The position numbers and the translations under genes are program-made. Of a DNA stretch of 36,141 nt, positions 29,067-35,575 are shown in pieces. This DNA comes from Xenorhabdus vietnamensis (GTDB lineage Bacteria; Pseudomonadota; Gammaproteobacteria; Enterobacterales; Enterobacteriaceae). The notes under the pieces were generated by a model. That model saw nothing but the letters and a program-made list of their open reading frames with translations, made no database searches and had not been told where the DNA came from. Location of the stretch: NCBI RefSeq assembly GCF_002127535.1, contig NZ_MUBJ01000030.1:1-36141 (forward strand), in the 5' to 3' direction. Positions within the stretch are counted from its first letter, which is position 1, and each line of letters starts with the position of its first letter.

Positions 29067-29465
29067 ATGCTGACAGGACTTAACCATCTGACATTGACAA
29101 CATCAAACCTCGAACACAGTCTGGACTTCTACATTAATCAGCTTGGATTTATACCACATGTACGCTGGCAAGATGGTGCTTATCTAAGCCTTGGCGACTT
29201 ATGGCTTTGCCTTTCTTGCGGTGAATCCAAACCTGCAAGAGATTATACCCACATCGCTTTTAGCATTTCAGCGAACAATTTTCCTGCTTTCAAGGAAAAA
29301 CTGCTATCTGCGGGTATACAACAATGGAAAGAAAATCGCAGCGAAGGAGAATCCATATATCTGCTTGATCCTGATGGACATCAACTTGAAATCCATGCAG
29401 GCTCGCTTGCCAGCCGTCTTGAGGCTTTAGAAAAAACACCTTATAAAGGGTTGAAGTGGTATTAA
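29067..29465 (+). CDS. fosA: FosA-type fosfomycin-modifying thiol transferase
   Basis: This VOC-fold metalloenzyme of 132 residues is of the FosA type, which adds glutathione to the epoxide of fosfomycin. The start MLTGLNHLTLTTSNLEHSL is nearly that of known FosA proteins. Mn2+ ligands H7, H62 and E108 are in place. The substrate residues of FosA appear with a 2-residue offset: T9, W46, K88, R91, S92, S96, Y98 and R117 (QWKENRSEGESIYLLDPDGH). An AGAGGA ribosome site precedes it. Chromosomal FosA homologues are common in Enterobacterales and may have other electrophiles as targets. Activity is inferred, not shown. Confidence 0.88.
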   Translation: MLTGLNHLTLTTSNLEHSLDFYINQLGFIPHVRWQDGAYLSLGDLWLCLSCGESKPARDYTHIAFSISANNFPAFKEKLLSAGIQQWKENRSEGESIYLLDPDGHQLEIHAGSLASRLEALEKTPYKGLKWY

Positions 29466-29477
29466 ATCCTTTGATTA

Positions 29478-30383
29478 TCAATATCCACTACTGGATTGTT
29501 GCCGCCATAAGTGAGCCCCGACCAACGCCTTCCAAGGGGAGAAATCTGCCAGCCATTTTTCTGCTTGTTCAGTGCTAACTTTGTCCTCCTGACTGAGCAG
29601 ATACTGAAGGTTACGCCTTACGGCAACATCGCCATGCAGTGAACCATCCAAATAATTTAACCCCCTTAGCAGAGCATAATTAATTGTCCACATGCCAATG
29701 CCTTTAATAGCAAGCAAGCTATCCGTCAATATCTTCACTTCCCCTTCTCCCTCTGGCATATTTAGCTCCAATTCGCCAGACTCAATGAGTCGACAAACAT
29801 TCAGTAATGCATTGGCCTTACCCACAGAAAAACCGCACTGACGTAGATCATGCTCTGAACATTGCATCACCTGCTTATGGTTTGGGTGACACAGTAATCC
29901 TGAAGAATGCGGGATGCCCACTGCCTGAATAAAGCGCCGTCTAATGGAAATTGCTGCACTTAAACTAATTTGTTGCCCAATGATCGCCCAACTAAGAGCT
30001 TCAAATGGTGTTGCAGACTGGTAAATTCGTAGACCCGCCTGTCTGGTAACTAACTTTCCAATAACGGAATGTTCTTGATATATTGATTCGAACAATTCTA
30101 CTGGTTGCTTCAAACCAAGCATATGTGAAGCTAAAGTCGATAACACTTCATGTTGTGAAGAACACACTTTATCATCATCAATATCAAGCTGTATTTTTGC
30201 TCTGTTTCTTTCAATTGAGATTGTTAAAAGAGCCGGCTTTTCGAGCCAAATAATCCCTTTTTTTATTTGATTCTTTTGTACTATTTCAGAAATGCCCATT
30301 TCATCCCTTTGATGAAAGGCTAAAAAATCTTTCGTGTGATAATTGTTGGGTAATATAATTTCCGTTAAATAGCTTGCTTTCAT
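29478..30383 (-). CDS. AlkA-like DNA-3-methyladenine glycosylase
   Basis: This 301-residue protein belongs to the HhH-GPD base-excision glycosylases, closest to AlkA and its relatives. The N-terminal AlkA_N-like beta domain spans about 1-110. The catalytic part begins at ATPFEALSWAIIGQQISLSAA (125-145). The helix-hairpin-helix is LLAIKGIGMWTINYALLRGL (223-242) and the catalytic Asp is D252 (LHGDVAVRRNLQ). It would excise alkylated bases and leave an AP site. It converges with fosA with only 12 nt between stops. No Ada domain is present. Confidence 0.88.
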   Translation of the reverse strand: MKASYLTEIILPNNYHTKDFLAFHQRDEMGISEIVQKNQIKKGIIWLEKPALLTISIERNRAKIQLDIDDDKVCSSQHEVLSTLASHMLGLKQPVELFESIYQEHSVIGKLVTRQAGLRIYQSATPFEALSWAIIGQQISLSAAISIRRRFIQAVGIPHSSGLLCHPNHKQVMQCSEHDLRQCGFSVGKANALLNVCRLIESGELELNMPEGEGEVKILTDSLLAIKGIGMWTINYALLRGLNYLDGSLHGDVAVRRNLQYLLSQEDKVSTEQAEKWLADFSPWKALVGAHLWRQQSSSGY

Positions 30384-30437
30384 TAGAGCAACTCCAGAGA
30401 CACAGTATTAAGATAACTATCTAACAGACTTTAAGTC

Positions 30438-30565
30438 TATATCCTTCGTCTTTCAAGTTGCCTCTTTGTTGGCTGTGCTCACTCACTCCGGCCACATAGT
30501 TATCTATGCTCCTGGGGGATTCACTCCCTTGCCGCCGCGACGCACTTTAAAATCTATTGGGTATA
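30438..30565. repeat. Full-length ERIC element
   Basis: The 128-bp imperfect palindrome starts TATATCC and ends GGGTATA. Inside are TTTCAAGTTGCC, TTTGTTGGCTG, GGCCACATAGTTATCTATG, CTCCTGGGGGATTCACTC and GCCGCCGCG. These are hallmarks of enterobacterial repetitive intergenic consensus sequences as found in Photorhabdus and Xenorhabdus. It lies upstream of the AlkA-like gene and downstream of the membrane-protein gene. Confidence 0.92.
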
Positions 30566-30596
30566 GATACAATAGCAAATCAACAAATCCAATCTA

Positions 30597-31241
30597 TCAA
30601 GCAATATCATCAATTTTACATTTAAATAATTCTTCATTTAAACATTTTATTTGATATTTTGACGGACTCAATACTAATAAATAGATACCTATTCCCATGA
30701 ATAAAATCATACTAGAAATAACAAAAAATAAATCAAAAACACTCCCTAACCTATTATTTACCACATCTAAATTTAATAAAAACACAACCAACACAGTAAA
30801 TGCCAATATGAAGAAATACATTGAAAACACCTTCTCAAACCAATAAGTAACATAATAAAAATAACCAATATTGACCTGAACTACACCAGAATTTAAAACA
30901 GTAAATGATCTTAGTTTCTTGAGGCTACCTATACACTCTGAACTCAATCCATCTTGTTTTAACTTGATAAATATATTCCTAAATTTATCAGATTTTATCT
31001 TCGTGACATCAAACATTATTTCAGATGCAATTTCGTATTTAATATATTTTTTACTTGGTTCATCCAAATAAGCATTATACTCGTTTAGATACTTAATGTA
31101 CTTTATTGCCCTTCTCTCTCTAAAAATACTGACATCTGCATAGAGTTTCTTTAATACAGACAGGATAATACTAATAAAAGTCCCAATAGATCCCAAGACT
31201 TTCACGATATCATTACCATGTTTTACGATGTATTCAATCAT
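30597..31241 (-). CDS. Hypothetical membrane protein, AT-rich
   Basis: I do not recognise this 214-residue protein. It has an N-terminal hydrophobic segment (about 9-30, VKVLGSIGTFISIILSVLKK) and a charged cytoplasm-like region (about 31-125). Two hydrophobic helices lie near 140-162 (SMYFFILAFTVLVVFLLNLD) and 172-195 (VFDLFFVISSMILFMGIGIYLL). The coding sequence is much richer in A and T than its neighbours (many AAA, ATA and TTT codons), which points to acquired DNA. The ribosome site is weak (AGAG 7 nt upstream). It sits between an ERIC element and the broken yfhL. No E. coli counterpart is known here. Confidence 0.6.
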   Translation of the reverse strand: MIEYIVKHGNDIVKVLGSIGTFISIILSVLKKLYADVSIFRERRAIKYIKYLNEYNAYLDEPSKKYIKYEIASEIMFDVTKIKSDKFRNIFIKLKQDGLSSECIGSLKKLRSFTVLNSGVVQVNIGYFYYVTYWFEKVFSMYFFILAFTVLVVFLLNLDVVNNRLGSVFDLFFVISSMILFMGIGIYLLVLSPSKYQIKCLNEELFKCKIDDIA

Positions 31242-31318
31242 GTTTTTACTCTAAAGAACATAAAATATAATTAAGTATATATCATGACCAATGAACTGGA
31301 TCGTTTTCTAAACTATGA

Positions 31319-31405
31319 GTGAAAATCCCATATGTGCTAACATATGTTCCAGATAATTTTCTTTGTAAAATACTTTTTTTTTTGCAAGAAGCTCTTCTTT
31401 GCAAA
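31319..31405. other. Hairpins in the yfhL upstream region
   Basis: GTGAAAATCCCA (31319-31330) is followed by CATATG-TGCTAA-CATATG, a 6-bp hairpin. Next comes TTTGCAAGAAG (31381-31391), which pairs with CTTCTTTGCAAA (31394-31405) apart from one bulged T. The 12-mer recurs exactly at 31940 inside the hairpin region of the island. So this sequence class is found on both sides of the yfhL break. Confidence 0.6.
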
Positions 31406-31501
31406 TACATTGTATGAAATAACAAGGAATGATTTAGAACAATAAATCAGAGCGAAAATTAAGTCTTTTTATTGAAGATTTAATTTATGTAAGAGGTTGA
31501 A

Positions 31502-31561
31502 ATGGCATTACTAATTACCAAACGCTGTATCAATTGTGATATGTGTGAACAAGGCGAATAA
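31502..31561 (+). pseudogene. yfhL: Broken yfhL, N-terminal remnant of a ferredoxin
   Basis: The first 16 codons read MALLITKRCINCDMCE, almost the start of the E. coli 2[4Fe-4S] ferredoxin YfhL (86 residues), which needs the following ECPNEAI and a second cluster motif. An AAGAGG ribosome site precedes the ATG. After TGTGAA at about 31549 the sequence departs (QGE, then stop) and no further cluster motif follows. Position after tadA agrees with the E. coli order. The break marks the left border of the accessory region to its right. The remnant has only four cysteines of one site missing its partner residues, so it is not functional. Confidence 0.85.
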
Positions 31562-31797
31562 AACCATACAAATCAATGTATTAATTTCGCGTGTTACTTT
31601 TGGGGTTATTAATTTTTAGCCTATTAAATCACCATCCCCTTAACAGCGCAACACAAAATAGCCACTATCTCTATAGGGCAGAAATTGCCCTTTAACCTAT
31701 GGGATACCTGCACAAATAAAAGGTATGGTGGAAATTACCATACCCAAGATGGGATACCACACCTTGCGGCAACTATAGGGATTTCCTCTATAGTTGA

Positions 31798-32346
31798 TTA
31801 ACTCATTGATTCTTTTGAGGTCCTCACTTTGGAGGAAGCCAGATAGCCCATTACCGACGAAATTCGTCGTCAGCTATTCAGTTACATACGGGAAAATCCC
31901 GCATGTACAAAAGCATCAACTGCAAAAAATTTTTCAGTTGTGAAAATCCCACATGAGCAAAAGTTATGCGAAAAATTTCTCACACCCTCACCTATACGTA
32001 TAAAAACCAAAGTGGAAATTCTCACTTAGATGGACTTTTAAATCCCAATTGGCGCGATTAGCCAAAAATTTGTCCGATTGGAACTGAGCCAAAGTGAGGA
32101 CCTCGACTACAAGTTGGTATATTAAACGTACAGGGCTGTTTTAACCTACCGACAAGGAGGAGCCTCTGAAATCGGAGACTCCTTAAACTCAAGGAATCCC
32201 TATAGTTAATTTTCACTGCCTCCGTTTGAAACGGAGGGATTAAATATTGAGCAGAAGTTAAAGGTGAGAAATCCCATCTTTTTCTAACCTGTTGATTTTG
32301 CCTAATTCCCGCTCAGGAAGGTAATATAATTAAATCAATGAGTTAA
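31798..32346. repeat. Outer long-range inverted repeat (14 bp arms)
   Basis: TTAACTCATTGATT at 31798-31811 and AATCAATGAGTTAA at 32333-32346 are exact inverted copies 521 bp apart. They enclose the 16-bp inner pair and hairpins at 32154, 32219 and 32261. The nesting with the inner pair is as expected for the closing helix of a multibranched fold. Confidence 0.8.
31817..32104. repeat. Inner long-range inverted repeat (16 bp arms)
   Basis: GAGGTCCTCACTTTGG at 31817-31832 and CCAAAGTGAGGACCTC at 32089-32104 are exact inverted copies. Inside lie a helix ATAGC/GCTAT (31843-31847 with 31873-31877) around the 31855 hairpin, and the stem-loops at 31883, 31917, 32010 and 32044. Two related units near 31888 and 31939 share AAAATCCC, CATG and CAAAAG in order, about 50 bp apart. 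Confidence 0.85.
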
Positions 32347-32411
32347 AAGAGGATAATTATCCTATTTACGTAATTTGCTGATTTTGCTTATTTCCGGCAC
32401 AGAACCAGATA
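32285..32411. repeat. Diverged 84-bp-spaced direct repeat
   Basis: About 43 bp at 32285 (containing TGTTGATTTTGCCTAATTCC) recur at 32369 (containing TGCTGATTTTGCTTATTTCC) with roughly 70% identity by eye. The first copy lies just inside and the second just outside the right arm of the outer inverted repeat. The second ends about 55 nt before the stop of the Tad2-like gene. Confidence 0.6.
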
Positions 32412-32464
32412 TTAGAGAAATCAAGGGGTTGGAGGAAGGCCACGCGGTGCGTAGCCTTAAGAAG

Positions 32465-33328
32465 TTAATCATACCATTCGCAATGGAAGCGATATGTTTT
32501 TCCTTCCTGTTCTAACAGCTTACCAATTTCTTTCGTGTCACCATCTCGATAGTGAATATGCACCTCATGGCCTCTTGAATCAGTCCCTACTTCTGTTAGA
32601 GTTCCAAGATTATACTTTTTATCATCTACTGTAATTATCAGAGTCTTATTTCTCAAATCTGGAACATAAGCTTGTAAACCAATTACAGCCTCAAACTGTA
32701 ATTCGAGTTGATTGGCGGCCGAAGTACCATATTGAGAAGTGAACCAATAAACACAGTAGAGACTACCATTTGTTGTTAGATTATTTTCAATAATAATTGG
32801 TTTATCTACCCTTCGAAGATTGCCATTTATTCCCGCCTCCTTGCTTGTTGCATCAAAGACTAAATTATACTTCGGAGTCTCTGGTTTAAGTTCAGGCGTT
32901 GGCTCTAGAGTAGGTTCGGGTTTAGACTCAGTCTCAGGCTTCACTGACTCTTCTTTCTTTTCTTCCTCCACAAACCCCCAATCACACGCCATCATATCTT
33001 CCTGCGTCGGTTGCCACGGCACAAAGTTACCATGCTCATTGCGCAGATCGATATGCGTCAAATAGTCGTACTGAGTGCCAACCGCCACACCATCAACCGC
33101 GTAAGCGCTGCCTTCTTCTACGGCTAAATTATTGACACGTGGAGTGATAGCCAAATACATTTCATTATTTCCTTGGCAATTCACCCAAACGGAACGGGTA
33201 ACGCGCTTGCGGAGTTTTAATTGAATCAACGCCCAGGAGAAGGAACCCACCGGAGCAATAAAGCAATCACATTGATAGTGTTTTGGGTCAAATGGGCATT
33301 CGTGTTCTGGATTAATAACGTCAGACAT
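32465..33328 (-). CDS. DUF2829 (Tad2-like) protein with linker and novel C-terminal domain
   Basis: The 287-residue protein has three parts. Residues 28-118 (FSWALIQLKLRKRVTRSVW, YLTHIDLRNEHGNFVPWQPT, QEDMMACDW) follow the DUF2829 pattern, whose phage member Tad2 sequesters the Thoeris signal 1''-3' gcADPR. A Pro/Glu/Lys-rich linker covers 119-153. The C-terminal domain (154-287) ends GKTYRFHCEWYD, and I do not recognise it. A short N-terminal extension has H9, C11, C20 and C22, possibly metal-binding. AAGGA lies 6 nt before the ATG. It is a paralogue of the divergent gene at 33589. Thoeris antagonism is inference; other DUF2829 members are uncharacterised. Confidence 0.75.
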   Translation of the reverse strand: MSDVINPEHECPFDPKHYQCDCFIAPVGSFSWALIQLKLRKRVTRSVWVNCQGNNEMYLAITPRVNNLAVEEGSAYAVDGVAVGTQYDYLTHIDLRNEHGNFVPWQPTQEDMMACDWGFVEEEKKEESVKPETESKPEPTLEPTPELKPETPKYNLVFDATSKEAGINGNLRRVDKPIIIENNLTTNGSLYCVYWFTSQYGTSAANQLELQFEAVIGLQAYVPDLRNKTLIITVDDKKYNLGTLTEVGTDSRGHEVHIHYRDGDTKEIGKLLEQEGKTYRFHCEWYD

Positions 33329-33409
33329 ACTATTTCCTTGTATTTATAGATAATTAGTTATTAGACAGCCCCAATATAGTAACGAATGCTTATGGTTGGG
33401 TGAATTGAT

Positions 33410-33440
33410 GGGGGTTGTGTGGGAGGGGATACAAGTGGGG
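33410..33440 (+). other. G-quadruplex-capable G-runs in the divergent gap
   Basis: Four G-runs, GGGGG (33410-33414), GGG, GGGG and GGGG (33437-33440), are spaced by 6, 1 and 8 bases on the plus strand. They lie in the 260-bp gap between the two DUF2829 genes, about 85 bp upstream of the minus-strand gene. The remaining gap shows no clear promoter. Confidence 0.5.
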
Positions 33441-33588
33441 AAGCAGGCAGGAAACAAGCTTTACCGGCAATGATTTTATTCCTGGGTGTCTCCTTGCTCC
33501 TACAATCCGGATCGATTTTCATCAGAAAGTCCGGGCGTTATTCTGTTGCTGTCTTTTCAATATACAACAAAACATATAAAGGTAAAAA

Positions 33589-34311
33589 ATGAGTGAATTA
33601 GCAGCCAAAGAGGGATCTTACGCATGGGCATTATTGCAACTACAAGCCGGCAAACGCGTCAGTAGAAAGGAATGGGCCAATCAGGATGTGTACTTACTGC
33701 GCAATCCCGGATTTGTGGGTCACATTGTTAACGAGGGCGATTACCATGCGCTGGCTGGCGTTGAAATTGGCACCCGTTTTAATTATTTGGCCTATACAGA
33801 ACTTCATACGGCATCAGGTAACTTTGTTCCCTGGAGCGCTTCCTTCATGGATATTGAAGCCCATGACTGGGCGATGGTGACTCAGTTCCCTGTGACTTCA
33901 GAGGATACTGAGTATACACTGGTTTTAGATGTAACTCCCTATATCTGGAACAGAATCGATGGATATGAACAATGGAGTATGCGTGCTGACAAATTAGTCA
34001 TGATTGAAAATAGTTTGGGAGATTACCCGGTTTCAAATCTGACTTGGGTGGACTATTTCTCTGAGTTTAAGCCAAATCATGTCAATATTGATTTTGGCCC
34101 TGCATCACTTGATCACCAAGAATCTTTGAAAGCAGTGACAAACAAAAAACTGACGGTCACAGTGAATGATGTGGAATACCCTCTGGGCTATCGCACAAAA
34201 GACTCTGAATATAATAGCCCCCAGTATATTGGCGAAAATGCCGGCAAGATCGGCAAAATACTGAAAACTCGTGGTCAAACCTTCCGCTTCCACTTCAAAT
34301 GGCATGATTAA
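33589..34311 (+). CDS. DUF2829 (Tad2-like) protein, second paralogue
   Basis: This 240-residue protein has a DUF2829-type domain at 8-95 (GSYAWALLQLQAGKRVSRKEW, NYLAYTELHTASGNFVPWSA, DIEAHDW). The same C-terminal domain as its neighbour spans 108-240: YTLVLDVT, MIENSL, KLTVTVNDVEYPLG, GKIGKIL and QTFRFHFKWHD. It lacks the Cys-rich N-terminal extension and the long charged linker. AAAGG lies 6 nt before the ATG and a rho-independent terminator follows. It sits beside prophage tail-fibre remnants, a usual place for phage accessory genes. Function is not known; Tad2-like nucleotide binding is inference. Confidence 0.75.
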   Translation: MSELAAKEGSYAWALLQLQAGKRVSRKEWANQDVYLLRNPGFVGHIVNEGDYHALAGVEIGTRFNYLAYTELHTASGNFVPWSASFMDIEAHDWAMVTQFPVTSEDTEYTLVLDVTPYIWNRIDGYEQWSMRADKLVMIENSLGDYPVSNLTWVDYFSEFKPNHVNIDFGPASLDHQESLKAVTNKKLTVTVNDVEYPLGYRTKDSEYNSPQYIGENAGKIGKILKTRGQTFRFHFKWHD

Positions 34312-34331
34312 TATGCACGAAAATAACTTTC

Positions 34332-34352
34332 AGGGGCTCAATGCCCCTTTTA
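34332..34352 (+). terminator. Rho-independent terminator after the DUF2829 gene
   Basis: GGGGC (34332-34336) and GCCCC (34342-34346) enclose a TCAAT loop and are followed by TTTTATT. It lies 20 nt after the stop of the plus-strand DUF2829 gene. From 34353 to 34457 I see no gene or signal. Confidence 0.88.
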
Positions 34353-34457
34353 TTATTTCAGTTGTTCTGTTGGTTTTCGTTGTTGCTGATTCCACACCGA
34401 CTCTGCCGGCATCTGGACACGGACGTCTAGGCGGGTAAGGGGCACGCGGCCCTATAA

Positions 34458-34598
34458 TTACTTCGGCTGTGCCGGCCATGCGATATCCGGTGCGGTAGAG
34501 CAATCCACCCGACTGAGCAGCACCCGGTATTTACGCCAGACGGTTAATGCGGATTTTTCGGCATCGGTCGCGATATTCAGATTAACTGCATCCTGCAT
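34458..34598 (-). pseudogene. Tail-fibre assembly protein (Tfa), C-terminal remnant
   Basis: The 46 codons [20 protein letters not shown], then [26 protein letters not shown], match the C-terminal end of Caudovirales tail-fibre assembly proteins. These often read KYR.LLNRVDTSTAPDI.WP. The coding similarity extends a few codons upstream (YGDD) to an in-frame TAA at about 34614. The N-terminal three quarters are missing. The remnant overlaps the 3' end of a shifted baseplate ORF, so a deletion has joined two phage genes here. Confidence 0.8.
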
Positions 34599-34717
34599 AT
34601 CGTCACCGTACCTATTTTACCGATGAGCGACCAGATGATGGCCTCTTGGGTCATCGCTCCACCAATAGTTACCTGTGGATCATATAATGATACCCGTTCA
34701 CTTTTTGATGGCGGCAT
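34577..34717 (-). pseudogene. 5' remnant of a phage baseplate gene (V-like)
   Basis: An ATG at 34717 inside the 3' end of the baseplate hub gene begins MPPSKSERVSLYDPQVTIGG, then [18 protein letters not shown]. It is positioned as the next gene of a phage tail operon, where baseplate assembly protein V normally follows the hub. After about 36 codons it runs out of frame into the tfa remnant and stops at 34577. The V-like identity comes from gene order and a loose resemblance, not a firm motif. Confidence 0.5.
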
Positions 34718-35575
34718 AGTTATCCCCTCTCCGGCTGGCTGAAACTTCCATAAACCATTGCGCGGAATCCTGTTCGGTTTCTAATATTGTCCTGATACCG
34801 TAGATCAGCCAGTCACCGTTACATATTCGTATCTGACTGTCGGCACCACCAAATCTCACCAGCGGGTCATAGAAACATTTGAATTGGGCACCAATCATCG
34901 TCGGAACCGGATAGCCAATTAATCCAGTCTCAGGTGAGATAACTGGTATTTTTAATGTTCGTCTTGGATGGTCTTTGTGAGCGATAGCAACGTTTTTATC
35001 CTCAATATACAAATCCAAATTGGCGGAATGAGCCAGTTGATAGATTTTGTCGATTTCAGTACCGTGCAGATACGGGTCCGATATTGTGACGCTAACGCCA
35101 TTAGATTCAAATGAATATCCATGCGTTTACAGATGTTACCCATGATATTTACAACATCTTGCTCGCCTTCGTAGCTCTCTGCATCAACACCCAGCATTTT
35201 ATCCAGTACGGCAGTTTGAGATTCAATCACCAGTGCAACATTAGGTACATCGCCAAAGTCGGGATAAGCAAAGGTGATGCCACCCCGAAAAACTTGTGAT
35301 AACTCTTCGCCTTCCTCACCTGCCTCTATTGTCACGTTATTGCGCAGTGCCTCGATATCGTTCCACTTAATACGCAATAGTTTCTCCATTGTCTCCATTG
35401 GTAACCCATAAGCCTTAATGCGAGCATGAGGCGTAATGGCACCATTGCCATAGTTAATTTCAGCGCTGATCCTAAGTCCGGTTGCAGAAAGTTTATTTTG
35501 ATTGCTGGAGGTGAATGATTCGTCTTTGCCTGAGAGAGTGAGGGTGATTCTGATTGCTTTTCTGTTAAATTCCAT
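34698..35575 (-). pseudogene. Phage baseplate hub (gpD-like) gene with a frameshift
   Basis: The upstream part (from the ATG at 35575, MEFNRKAIRITLTLSGKDES) and downstream part (ending WFMEVSASRRGDNYAAIKK) are two frames of one gene of about 290 residues. It resembles the baseplate hub of Myoviridae-like tail modules (MEF.R..., then GLPMETMEKL, then FRGGITFAYPDFGDVPN, then SPETGLIGYPVPTM). Restoring one base near 35119-35120, where GG occurs instead of GGG on the minus strand, reads GYSFESNGVSVTISDPYLHG across the junction. This is a single-base deletion in a short G run. The gene overlaps the upstream 90-codon gene by 11 nt, as in an intact operon. Confidence 0.85.

Larger units (their letters stand above)
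31562..32464. other. Noncoding region packed with stem-loops
   Basis: No credible gene lies here. I count these stems: 31676-31690, 31722-31744 (8 bp), 31770-31796 (9 bp), 31855-31869, 31883-31907, 31917-31940, 32010-32027, 32044-32082, 32154-32184, 32219-32237 (7 bp) and 32261-32280. Most carry GAAAT, GAAATC or AAAA(T) at the tip, such as GCAGAAATTGC, GGTGGAAATTACC, CGAAATTCG, CTGAAATCGGAG and GAGAAATCC, while the stems differ. Two long-range inverted repeats enclose them. The pattern suggests a structured RNA or single-stranded-DNA element rather than decayed coding sequence. Confidence 0.7.

Noticed and set aside
31381-31405. Terminator upstream of yfhL
   Set aside because: The T-run precedes the hairpin on the plus strand, and on the minus strand it reads as A-run after the stem.
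31671-32280. CRISPR array
   Set aside because: The stem-loops share only a short tip motif. There are no identical repeats, no uniform spacers and no cas genes.
31671-32280. ToxIN-type (type III) antitoxin array
   Set aside because: Those antitoxins are tandem, nearly identical units of about 36 nt beside a ToxN-like endoribonuclease. Here units vary in length and sequence and no ToxN is visible.
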